From JAYEJB01 sp034716415 (lineage in GTDB: Bacteria > Patescibacteriota > Patescibacteriia > SG8-24), in contig JAYEJB010000059.1 of assembly GCA_034716415.1 (NCBI GenBank), forward strand, positions 1 to 64,000: DNA of 64,000 bases, read 5' to 3'. The notes below the pieces were generated by a model. The model was not told where the DNA came from. It worked only from the letters and a program-made list of their open reading frames with translations, and did not search any database. Both the position numbers and the translations under genes were made by a program. The number at the start of each line of letters is the position of its first letter. Position 1 is the first letter of the stretch. Positions 43,437 through 51,955 of the stretch are shown piece by piece.

Positions 43437-44540
43437 CTATTCCATCTCTGACATGGCGAGGCCGACCGCCACGGAGAATCTCGTCCCGATTTCATCGAGC
43501 ACAGGCCTCAAATCACCCGGGTAGGCCACGCGTGCCCATGGATCCCCCACGTACACCTTCATGTTCAGCTGACCGGAAAAATATCCGGCAAGTGCCGGCA
43601 GTGCGGCCGTACCGCCAGTCAGTATGATCTTTTCGACACCCTTCTCTTCCCCTTCAGCCGCCTGACCCGTGTAGAGATTGATCGAATACTGCAGCTCGGT
43701 GACCATGGGCGCCATCGTCTTCTCGAAGATCTTCGGCATACCCTCACCCGGATAGAGAGTCGATACGCTCTTGATGTCGGTCTTCATCTCCTCGGCCCCT
43801 TTCAGATCCATGGACAACGTCTTAGCCATCGCCCTGGTCAGACTGACACCGCCCATGTCGACGCTTCTGGTGACGTACGGGATTCCGTTCTCGACTATGA
43901 TGATGTTCGTCCGAGACGCCCCGATGTCCACGAGCATTGTCGTCGAACGGTCCTTGCCGACTAACGACCGAATGAGAGCCAGTGTTTCGGTCTCCAGGCT
44001 GGCCAGATCAAGACCGGTCCGCCCGAAAACCTTGATGTATTTCTCTATCATCGCCTTCGACGCGCCGGTAATCAGAACCTGGACTGTCTTTTTCTCCTCA
44101 TCTCCTTTTCCCTTTCCCCCTGTCTTCTTCTCCTTCTTAGCTTTCTTGCCATACCCGTTAATGGGCTTGAAATCGAGTTGCATCTCGTCAAGCGGGACCG
44201 GTATGAGCTTCTTGGCCTGCCAGCGCGCCGCGTCATTGATCTCCTTTTCGTTTCCTCTCGGCACGGTCACGACGGAACTGAATACGGAAGCTACCGGCAG
44301 ACCCGTAATCGCCCTGCTGGTGGTCACCTTCGCTTTCGCGAGCATCTTCTTGAGCAGGTCTGCCGCCTCTTCGGGTGCATCCACCAGATTCAGCGGTTCT
44401 GCTCCCGGCATTCGTTCAGTAAAAGCATAAGTGAAGAGCTTGGCCCTTCCCTTCTCACTTTTAAGCTCGACTAATTTTATACCCCCGGAACCGAAATCGA
44501 TGCCGAGGTAACTTTTTTTCTTCGAACCGAACAGACCCAT
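43437..44540 (-). CDS. pilM: Type IV pilus actin-like ATPase
   Basis: PilM is an actin-fold cytoplasmic protein that binds PilN and carries signals between PilB and the frame. The 367 residues start with YLGIDFGSGGIKLVELKSE (near 10), the phosphate-binding loop. LVDIGASRTNIIIVE (near 199) is the second phosphate loop, and ILTGGTAALPALAGYF (near 310) the adenosine motif. A Lys/Gly-rich insertion at about 130-145 is less usual. It is the first gene of the pilus assembly string. Confidence 0.93.
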   Translation of the reverse strand: MGLFGSKKKSYLGIDFGSGGIKLVELKSEKGRAKLFTYAFTERMPGAEPLNLVDAPEEAADLLKKMLAKAKVTTSRAITGLPVASVFSSVVTVPRGNEKEINDAARWQAKKLIPVPLDEMQLDFKPINGYGKKAKKEKKTGGKGKGDEEKKTVQVLITGASKAMIEKYIKVFGRTGLDLASLETETLALIRSLVGKDRSTTMLVDIGASRTNIIIVENGIPYVTRSVDMGGVSLTRAMAKTLSMDLKGAEEMKTDIKSVSTLYPGEGMPKIFEKTMAPMVTELQYSINLYTGQAAEGEEKGVEKIILTGGTAALPALAGYFSGQLNMKVYVGDPWARVAYPGDLRPVLDEIGTRFSVAVGLAMSEME

Positions 44541-44621
44541 AAATCAGACGTGATTAGTTGTCGTTCCTAATCAAGGTCATTATACACCATTTAAGCGTGG
44601 TGTGCATGGTTATACACATGG

Positions 44622-44724
44622 TGGAGTCGAAGAGTCTAAAAGTCTAAAAGTTAAAAAAGGTTTCCGTTCGCGAAACAGTACAAAAAATCAACACTCTTAG
44701 TCTTTTCGACTTTTAGACTTTTTA
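44622..44724. repeat. Word-array hairpin, AAAAGTCTAAAAG class
   Basis: GAGTCTAAAAGTCTAAAAG on the left faces CTCTTAGTCTTTTCGAC and CTTTTAGACTTTTT on the right, with a small inner GTTTCCGTTCGCGAAAC hairpin. It lies between the 1448-aa gene stop and pilM; the T-rich end may act as its terminator. 44541-44621 shows nothing else. Confidence 0.8.
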
Positions 44725-47700
44725 TTACGGCGTATCAGTAATCACCGGCAGTGACTTCCCGATATCTTCAAACCCAGGCGGCGGATTGACGACCGCCCGG
44801 CCATCATAGATGAACCGCTCCGACCCCATGTCCACACTCCTTAAGTTGCGCTTGAAGTGGAACTTACGCGCTATCGCCAGCCCGTAGACAGTGAGTGGGG
44901 TTTCGCTTGCGGGAACCGGCGGCGTTACGGTGTAGATTCCTTCATTGCCCCCGACGAAGAACGCGCCCACCAGTGCCTGGACCCCCTGATCGATGAAGAC
45001 ATGCCCCTTGGATCCATCTGCCGCCGGCAGGACGATCCACCCGACAGAAGCGAGCTGTGAGAGCCTCGACACCGTTCCCGGTCCGTAGTCCATGTCACCG
45101 GTGATGTAGAGATCGCCACCGACGATAAGGATGGTCCCGTCCCCTTTGTTGCTGAGCGCGCCGTTAGCGAAAGTGTGGGCTCCGATGGTCGCGTCACCGC
45201 CGTCAGTGACGGCGATCACCCGACCGTTCAGGGGATTCCCCATCGTAGTCAAAGTGGCTTCGAGCTCGGCCGACGTGACGGTCGTGACATCACCATACCG
45301 GCCGGCCAGCAGACCATTGACATCAATCCTGCCCAGGATGGTCGCATAGGCGTTCTCCTGCTTCGGTCGCACGAAATCCACGGTCGAATCCGCTTCCTCA
45401 CTACAAAGCTCGCTCGTGAAATTCAGTATCGAACTCTTGGCGATGATACAGTAGGTAGCATTAAACTTGGCGGACGGCGGATCTTCCGGCGCGTAGATCT
45501 TCTTGCCCGAAAACACGTTACCGTAGGTAGTCTCCAGCCAGGGGAACATCAGGTTATCGCAAATGTTGGCGCCCAGACAGGGTCCGTCGACGGTTGCCGC
45601 GGCGCAATCCGCGTCCCGTTTGCAGGCCGTGGTGCCATCTCCGGCGCACAGACCAAAACCACCGCTACCGTCACAGAGGCCCCCGACACCGGCTAACACA
45701 CAGTCATTATCCGTAATGCAACCGATGGATAAATCGTTATCGCAATATTTGCATTCCGGGTCATCGAAACAGACCTGACCACCATAGAGACACAACCCCC
45801 ACGGGCATTTGCACTCCTGAACAGGACCCGTGTCAGGACAGCACCAGGTATTCCCCGGACAGACCGCATCGTCCGAATTATAACCGCAGATGTAATCCCG
45901 ATCTACTTCGCATCTGCCGGTGTGGCTCTCAGGCGGCCCGCAAGCACCTGGCTCGCACTGCTCCCCGACACCGTTGGCGTCCTCGTCATCCTGCGACGGG
46001 TTGGCCAGGTTGACGCAGTTGTCGCAGGCCTGATGCGAGGTCCAATAAAGAGTCGTGTACAGCGCTTCAGCCGCGCCATCCCGGTCGAAATCGGCCCAAG
46101 AACAGACATCCTCCGGATCGCCCGGTGCCGGCGTGCTGTTACAGACGTACATGACCTGACGGTTCGATTCGACGGTATCACCATCCTCGTCCGTAGCCCT
46201 GAAAGTCACGAAGTATTCACCGTCCGCATACGGCCAGCCGGTCAGCGTGGACAGGTCAAGGCTCAAATTCTCGCAAATCAAGCTATTTCCGGCGGGCAAT
46301 CCGACAAAGGATGTCGTATTCAACGGTCCATCCATCACCGCTCCAAACTTGTCCCGAATGAGCACTTCACAGTTCGGATTAAAATTTCCGCTGGCCGCGG
46401 TCAGGAATTCTGTCCTATCGAGGGCTAACGTGTGCTTATTCGTACGGAAAAAGGGAGCCGACGTAATGATGCCGTCGGCGGGATACGCGATCAGCTGATC
46501 GACCACCTCTGGCGTGACGTTGATGGTAAAATTCTGCACCGGACTCGCGGCCCCGACATTATTGACGCCGTCCTCGGCGAACGCCGTGACTGGAACGACC
46601 CCATCATCGAAAAACTGGATCGGTCCCGTGACGCAGTCGCTATCCGGAGTATCATAATCGATACCATCGACCGTCACCGTGCAGGCGCAGATGCCGCTCG
46701 TGTCCAGACCGACACCCGGATCCTGCGCAATCGCCCGAAAACGCCGCCCTTCCGCACGTCCGACCCTGATCGTACCGGCCGGACTCTCTCCCTCGGCCTC
46801 CACATCGGACACTATCGGCGGAGTCCCCTCGAACAACGTGTAATCGAAGACCTCATCTCCGTACTCCGGCACGTCACCCGGCAGTTTCAGGACAGAGATA
46901 CTGATCGGATAATCCTGGAGCGGTGTCGGTATGGCAGTGGTCGGACAAGTGAACGTCAAATCAAAACCGTCGACCGTCTGGCCGGCCAAATTGAAGATCT
47001 GGACGACATGACCCGGCACGGCGATGAAATCCAGCTTGGCGCTGTTGGTACCGGCGAGAACGCATGGCGAGCCAGCGGTCTTCGGCTGGGCATAAGGATA
47101 ATAATCGGCCGGATTGGTATTATCTCCGATCACGATCGTCAAAGAGGAATAATTACCGGCTCCGATAAGGCGGATAATGTCGGTAGAATTGACATGCGTG
47201 GCCTCGGTCGCCGCCGCGGTCACTGTCGGGTCGATGCCGGCGAACGCACTGAACGGACCCAGGCGCGGGACTATCTGGCAGACGGCATCCGTCCAACTCT
47301 TGGCCGCGCAGGCTCCCACAACACCCCAACAATCCGGATCCACGCAATCGATCAGGCCGTCTCCGTCATTATCGTAGACGTCGCCGCACATCACGAGGGT
47401 GTTCTCCGACGCGGAGCACTGAGCGAAACCGGCGCAGTCGCCGTCCGCACAATCGGTATCACCATCTCCGTCATTATCGAACAGGTCCTGGCACATATCG
47501 GCTGAATTTTCCGTCGCACCGCAACGGGCCGCATGTCCGAGATAACCGAGACTGGCGTCAGGTCCGGGGCCACCGACCTGGCAGTCCGGATCCACACAAT
47601 CGGTGTCACCGTCATTGTCGTTATCCTGACTGTCAGCGCATGAACCGTAGACGACATCCTCGCGCGACGGACACGGTCCGCAATTTCCGAACTGACTGCC

Positions 47701-49071
47701 GCAGTCTCCGTCAGCACAGTCCGTATCGCTGTCACCGTCGTCATCGAAGCTGTTAGCACATTTCTGGTATCGCTCGACGATGTCGAATTCCTTCTCGTAA
47801 CAGATGAGCACTCCGTTATCCATACCGACACAGTCCGGATCCGCGCAGTTGAACAGCCCATCCAGGTCGTCGTCCAGGGTGTTGAAGCACTGTAGATCAG
47901 CGTCGCCCCCGGCCGCGTCACGATGCTCCTGCGACGGACAAGCAGGATCACCGGCACAGTCGTAGTCGCTACAGTCACGCCCGGTCAACGGATTGGCGTC
48001 CCACGCGGAATCGAAAGGACTGTCCTCGTCGTTATCCACCCCATCAGCGCAAAACCCGGCTTCACTGTCCAAACAGCCGTATGCCACCTGTTTCCAGCAC
48101 GTCCGCGCGGGATTTCCGACCGGATTGGCGGAAACGTTGTCCACGCAATCAATCAGGCCGTCACCGTCGTTATCGAACGTATCGCCGCACGTCGCGGCTC
48201 CCCACTCATTCTCGAATTGGCAATTCGCTAAAGGTGCCAGCCTTCCCGGAAGGCCGTCGCAGCTGTCATCCTGGCAGTCGGTCAGACCATCGCCGTCATT
48301 ATCGAAACCGTCGGTGCAGGTCACCTCGGGATCCTCGCAAATCGAACCGTCGGCGACCCGACCGATTTCGCCCGTACACACCGCCGCGTCGAGACAATCG
48401 CCGTAAAAATTGATGTCGTTGTCCACAGTGTCGGCGCACGGATCGCTCATGCCGGCAATCGCGCCCCACACCTCGCTCTCGTCGCCGTTCGACGGGGCGT
48501 TGGTATCGACGTAAAAATCGAGAAGACTTTTGCTACCTCCTTCACCATTCTGGAAAACCGAAATATCAAAATTATACGCACCTTCGGCCAAACCGGAGAA
48601 TGTCACGGTCAGCACCTGATCGACGATACAACCGATACAACCGTCGGCGTCGAGCCGCTCATAAGCCGTCTGCGCGGGATTGATATCCTCACTCGGCAGG
48701 AATACGGCGCCGTTCGTGGGATTGGCGTACTTGTCCCAACTATCGAAAGCCGGAAGGCTGTGGATAATATGCGAAATCAACGTGGCTTCGCTGTAGACAC
48801 CTCCATTAAGGCGAATTTTCAGGGTTCCGTTGGGCCTGATGTGCTCCGTATAGGCATAATTGATGGTCTGTCCGCCGACCACGAATGAGCCGACGCAGAC
48901 GTTGCCGGGGCAAGGGGTGGGTGAGACGGTCGCTCGTGCATCGGTCGGCATGAACAACAAGAAAGTCATCAGAATCAAACCGCATAACGGGAACAGCGGG
49001 AAGGAGCGGGAAGGAGCGGGAAAAGAGCTTCTTTTCCCGCTGTTCCCGCTGTTCCCGCTATATTGACTCAT
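44725..49071 (-). CDS. Giant DNDGDG-repeat surface protein next to the pilus locus
   Basis: The 1448-residue protein has a hydrophobic signal segment (about 24-48, ending DARA). Residues 190-610 carry about nine repeats of the type D.FDNDGDGLIDCVDPDC. These acidic, cysteine-bearing repeats resemble the MopE and thrombospondin-type calcium-binding motif. A beta-rich middle and a second cysteine-rich zone (1060-1200) follow. The end (1210-1448) looks like an adhesive head with GDLYITGDMDYG near 1350. It may be a cell-surface or pilus-tip adhesin. The first 25 codons are written by a word array. Its start overlaps the preceding gene by 4 nt, and pilM follows. Confidence 0.75.
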   Translation of the reverse strand: MSQYSGNSGNSGKRSSFPAPSRSFPLFPLCGLILMTFLLFMPTDARATVSPTPCPGNVCVGSFVVGGQTINYAYTEHIRPNGTLKIRLNGGVYSEATLISHIIHSLPAFDSWDKYANPTNGAVFLPSEDINPAQTAYERLDADGCIGCIVDQVLTVTFSGLAEGAYNFDISVFQNGEGGSKSLLDFYVDTNAPSNGDESEVWGAIAGMSDPCADTVDNDINFYGDCLDAAVCTGEIGRVADGSICEDPEVTCTDGFDNDGDGLTDCQDDSCDGLPGRLAPLANCQFENEWGAATCGDTFDNDGDGLIDCVDNVSANPVGNPARTCWKQVAYGCLDSEAGFCADGVDNDEDSPFDSAWDANPLTGRDCSDYDCAGDPACPSQEHRDAAGGDADLQCFNTLDDDLDGLFNCADPDCVGMDNGVLICYEKEFDIVERYQKCANSFDDDGDSDTDCADGDCGSQFGNCGPCPSREDVVYGSCADSQDNDNDGDTDCVDPDCQVGGPGPDASLGYLGHAARCGATENSADMCQDLFDNDGDGDTDCADGDCAGFAQCSASENTLVMCGDVYDNDGDGLIDCVDPDCWGVVGACAAKSWTDAVCQIVPRLGPFSAFAGIDPTVTAAATEATHVNSTDIIRLIGAGNYSSLTIVIGDNTNPADYYPYAQPKTAGSPCVLAGTNSAKLDFIAVPGHVVQIFNLAGQTVDGFDLTFTCPTTAIPTPLQDYPISISVLKLPGDVPEYGDEVFDYTLFEGTPPIVSDVEAEGESPAGTIRVGRAEGRRFRAIAQDPGVGLDTSGICACTVTVDGIDYDTPDSDCVTGPIQFFDDGVVPVTAFAEDGVNNVGAASPVQNFTINVTPEVVDQLIAYPADGIITSAPFFRTNKHTLALDRTEFLTAASGNFNPNCEVLIRDKFGAVMDGPLNTTSFVGLPAGNSLICENLSLDLSTLTGWPYADGEYFVTFRATDEDGDTVESNRQVMYVCNSTPAPGDPEDVCSWADFDRDGAAEALYTTLYWTSHQACDNCVNLANPSQDDEDANGVGEQCEPGACGPPESHTGRCEVDRDYICGYNSDDAVCPGNTWCCPDTGPVQECKCPWGLCLYGGQVCFDDPECKYCDNDLSIGCITDNDCVLAGVGGLCDGSGGFGLCAGDGTTACKRDADCAAATVDGPCLGANICDNLMFPWLETTYGNVFSGKKIYAPEDPPSAKFNATYCIIAKSSILNFTSELCSEEADSTVDFVRPKQENAYATILGRIDVNGLLAGRYGDVTTVTSAELEATLTTMGNPLNGRVIAVTDGGDATIGAHTFANGALSNKGDGTILIVGGDLYITGDMDYGPGTVSRLSQLASVGWIVLPAADGSKGHVFIDQGVQALVGAFFVGGNEGIYTVTPPVPASETPLTVYGLAIARKFHFKRNLRSVDMGSERFIYDGRAVVNPPPGFEDIGKSLPVITDTP
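48990..49068. repeat. Word-array hairpin, GCGGGAA class, inside the 1448-aa start
   Basis: GGGAACAGCGGGAAGGAGCG and GGAAAAGAG on one side face CTTTTCCCGCTGTTCCCGC and TGTTCCCGC on the other. The array spans the first codons of the 1448-aa gene and reaches the stop of the gene before it. Confidence 0.8.
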
Positions 49072-50636
49072 AGCTTCGTCACATCATCATTCGCGTCACA
49101 ACACAGGTCTCCCGCTTGATATCCGGGCGCGAAACAATCATCGATTTCGCTCACGTCAAATTCCGCGGCACTGGTGCAATCGCAATCGTAATAACCGTCA
49201 TGATCGTCACCGTAAGCGCACTCCGCGCCGTTTACAATATGGAAGATGCCGCTGCTCTCGGAAACGGGTTGTCGGGTGCAACATAGATCACCGAGTTCAT
49301 ACGTGACTTCCGAACAATCGGCGATGCCGTCGCCGCCCATACCCCAGACGCATTCAGTCCGCGGCCTGGTCTGACAACGGTAGGAGATGCCCTGGCAATA
49401 ACGATCGGCGCAGTCGATCTGACCGTTACCGTCGTTGTCGATACCGTCGTGACAGTCGCCCTCAATCGGCACGCCCCGCCGCATGACAAGCGAAAAGGAG
49501 GCGTCACCGGTGAAGTCGCACCAGGCGGCGTTGTTGAAATAACTGGCCGGAAAACCTGAATTGCAACGTAATGCCTTGTATTGGTCGTCGCCCAGATCCA
49601 GCCCGGACCAGTTATTGGAGTGCGTGAAGATCGGCCACTTGCGTATCTTCTCGCGCAGGGTGAGCCGACAAAATCCCGCCGCTTCGTCGCAGAACCGTTG
49701 CGCCGCACAGTCCGCATCAGTGACGCACGCATCCGCGGTCAGGATGCTGCCGATACGACAGCCGTCGATGAACCAAAGCTGATCCGGATCCACGAAATCG
49801 GCGGGCTGCATCACGTATTCGAGATAGTCGTAGTCGTCACGAACCACATCCGGCATGACCTTGCTCAACTTCCGGGTCGATGCGTCCGGAACGCTGATAT
49901 CGCACTCCAGAAGCGCGTCCTTCGGCGCGAACAGATGATCGAAACCGATTCGGAAAGCGGTCAAGTGCGTACCCACGAGACCAGGATTGTCAGGTTCGTA
50001 CACCCCCTCCGGACGCAAGACGATACCTAACGACGAAACAGTCCATCTCGTTTCCGCGTAACTGGAGTCCACCCAGCCCGCACCGGTATCCGCGTCGGTC
50101 ATACCCCAGGCCCAGTTGTCGTTGAAAGCGCCTTTGTCGAAGACGCCGTTCGTGGTGTCGAGTGATACATGATAGTTGGATGACGCGCATTCGGCCAGAT
50201 TCTCGCAATTCAACGATATCCAACCGTCATCTCCGAGCGAATCGATCTTGGCCCAGCCCCAGAGCTGGTCCTGTTTACCACCGAAATCGTCACGGAACTG
50301 CGCGTATGAAGCGCCACCTTCGGGCGTAGTGCCGCCACAAGTCGTGCCGAAACAGACCCAGCCCATGGTTTCTGACCAGGCCCAGCCGGTCATGTCGGCC
50401 CAACCGAAGAAGCCAGCCGTGTCGGTGAGCGTGACACCATAATCGATGGTCGCGCAGGTCGCTGTATTGGTGCAGTTCAGGGAAATCCAGCCGATCGTCC
50501 CGGACCAAAGCCAGCCGTAGACGTTGTCCGCGAGACCCGCAAACGCGGGCTTGGGCGTGAACAACGCAAACGAAGCGACCATCACCGCGATAGCCACCAA
50601 AATGCGCGTATTGTAACGACGCGCGTGTATATCCAT
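49068..50636 (-). CDS. Secreted GWISLNC-repeat surface protein
   Basis: The 522-residue protein has a signal peptide (1-33, ending PAFA). The N-terminal half contains repeats of the type YGWLWSGTIGWISLNC (near 40) and WGWAKIDSLGDDGWISLNC (near 125), which recur in CPR surface proteins. The C-terminal third has one DGIDNDGNGQIDCADRYC unit and several Cys-rich clusters, like the protein encoded next. The stop overlaps that gene's ATG by 4 nt, so the two giants are made together. It has no lipobox or sortase motif that I can see. A role in adhesion is inferred. Confidence 0.75.
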   Translation of the reverse strand: MDIHARRYNTRILVAIAVMVASFALFTPKPAFAGLADNVYGWLWSGTIGWISLNCTNTATCATIDYGVTLTDTAGFFGWADMTGWAWSETMGWVCFGTTCGGTTPEGGASYAQFRDDFGGKQDQLWGWAKIDSLGDDGWISLNCENLAECASSNYHVSLDTTNGVFDKGAFNDNWAWGMTDADTGAGWVDSSYAETRWTVSSLGIVLRPEGVYEPDNPGLVGTHLTAFRIGFDHLFAPKDALLECDISVPDASTRKLSKVMPDVVRDDYDYLEYVMQPADFVDPDQLWFIDGCRIGSILTADACVTDADCAAQRFCDEAAGFCRLTLREKIRKWPIFTHSNNWSGLDLGDDQYKALRCNSGFPASYFNNAAWCDFTGDASFSLVMRRGVPIEGDCHDGIDNDGNGQIDCADRYCQGISYRCQTRPRTECVWGMGGDGIADCSEVTYELGDLCCTRQPVSESSGIFHIVNGAECAYGDDHDGYYDCDCTSAAEFDVSEIDDCFAPGYQAGDLCCDANDDVTKL

Positions 50637-50689
50637 ATTCGGATGGATTATACCACTGAAAATAAGCGTGCGCCACGCTTTCCGTGGAT

Positions 50690-50717
50690 AAAAAAAGACC
50701 GACAGCTGACGGCCTTA
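50690..50717 (-). terminator. Terminator of the 153-aa gene
   Basis: AAGGCCG/CGGTCTT form a stem around TCAGCTGT, followed on the minus strand by T7, 19 nt past the stop codon. Confidence 0.85.
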
Positions 50718-50735
50718 TTGTTGACGCGTAATTCA

Positions 50736-51197
50736 CTACCAACGCGCGATGATCCGAAAAAGGTGACCTTCGCCCTCGATCCAGTCGTCGTCCCGATTTA
50801 TATGAGGACAGAGCCGACTGTCGACAGCGAACTGCCAGACAGTTGCCGCGTATCCTTTGGCAAAGGGTTCAATAGGCCAGCTCTCATCGAACTGACTGAA
50901 CTCCTTCAGGTAGGTCCCGAGCTGGGCCCGAAATCGAGCTATTTCCAGATCATGCGTGTCTTCGTCCACTGCGACCGCCCTGAGCTTGACCCTGATATCA
51001 TCAAGCTCTGCCCGGGCCTGTTTGACACCGTCATCATAGAGACGCTGATCCTCTTCGGCCTGCTTTGCCTCCTCCTCTAGGCGCATCTCTTCCGCCTCCT
51101 GCTCCAGCGGAGACAATTCAGCCCAGGCTTTCTTCTTGTTGCGTTTGTCCCTCGCTCTTGACCGGATGCCCCTCAACTCACTACCGAGATCTTCCAC
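50736..51197 (-). CDS. 153-aa coiled-coil protein of unknown function
   Basis: GTG at 51197 is chosen because AGGAGG lies 6 nt upstream; the longer frame to 51275 lacks a good site. Residues 1-95 are highly charged helix with heptad character (LEQEAEEMRLEEEAKQAEED). The C-terminal 55 residues form a small globular part with two Trp and LCPHINRDDDWIEGEGHLF. I do not recognise the family. It is cytoplasmic, with its own terminator. Confidence 0.65.
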   Translation of the reverse strand: MEDLGSELRGIRSRARDKRNKKKAWAELSPLEQEAEEMRLEEEAKQAEEDQRLYDDGVKQARAELDDIRVKLRAVAVDEDTHDLEIARFRAQLGTYLKEFSQFDESWPIEPFAKGYAATVWQFAVDSRLCPHINRDDDWIEGEGHLFRIIARW

Positions 51198-51356
51198 GTG
51201 CACCCTCCTAAAAATGAACTCTGATGAACATGACCTTATCACAGGGAAAAGAAAAAACCAGCCTGAGCCAGTCATGCCTGAAACACCCGCGGAAGAAGGT
51301 CGTGCCCTTCAGGGAAGGCTTCGGCATGACCAGGCCCCGACCTGTCTTGAACGTGG

Positions 51357-51761
51357 TCAATGTCCGCGATCCATGGCGTCGTTGGCCAAACGATCGGCGC
51401 GCTTATTCTGTTCGCGGCGGATGTGCGTGAAAGTCGCCTTACGAAACGCACAACGCAGGTTGTGCACTTTCAGGTACAGCTTGGCGAGTTCAGGATCCTT
51501 AACCTTGTACTCTCCGTTCAGCTGGCGTACGACGAGTTCCGAATCAAGATAGCAGTCGACCTCCTCGCCATCACGGTTCTTGGCATGCTCCAACGCGTCG
51601 ATCAGCGCGGTGTACTCGGCCTGATTATTGGTAGCCTCGCCGAGATAGCGCGAATGTTCGAGAACGGTGTTCCCCTCCTCGTCTTCGATAAGCACTCCGA
51701 TGCCGGCCGGACCGGGATTCCCGCGAGCGCCACCGTCGGTGTGTATAATTAATTTACGCAT
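51357..51761 (-). CDS. rnhA: Ribonuclease HI-like protein
   Basis: RNase HI removes RNA from RNA/DNA hybrids. From ATG 51761 the protein has 134 residues with the RNase H fold: Asp in IHTDGGARGNPGPAGIG (near 8), Glu in NNQAEYTALIDAL (near 49), Asp in CYLDSELVVRQL (near 72), and a final Asp in NKRADRLANDAM (near 125). All four catalytic acids are present. This compact form is typical of the bacterial type without the basic protrusion. Gap 51198-51356 shows only short inverted words. Confidence 0.9.
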   Translation of the reverse strand: MRKLIIHTDGGARGNPGPAGIGVLIEDEEGNTVLEHSRYLGEATNNQAEYTALIDALEHAKNRDGEEVDCYLDSELVVRQLNGEYKVKDPELAKLYLKVHNLRCAFRKATFTHIRREQNKRADRLANDAMDRGH

Positions 51762-51804
51762 ACTGATTCCATGTATCACTTGCTAAGTCCATCTTGCTAC
51801 CTCA

Positions 51805-51955
51805 CGTCAGCGGGAACCGCTCCCATTCGGTCGCTAGGCGGGGACCGCCAGGCATTCGCCCGGTTTAGCGGGGATCACTCGCATCGCTCGCTAGCCGGGA
51901 AAGAACTTTCTCCCCCCGTTTCTCCCCGCTTTCCCCGCTTTCCCCGCTGGGTTTT
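51805..51955. repeat. Word array, AGCGGGGAAAG class, overlapping the recJ end
   Basis: The right side repeats CTTTCCCCGCTTTCCCCGC and CCCCCCGTTTC; the left side carries AGCGGGAACCGCTCC, AGGCGGGGACC and TAGCGGGGATC. Part of the array encodes the last 30 residues of RecJ. Confidence 0.65.
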
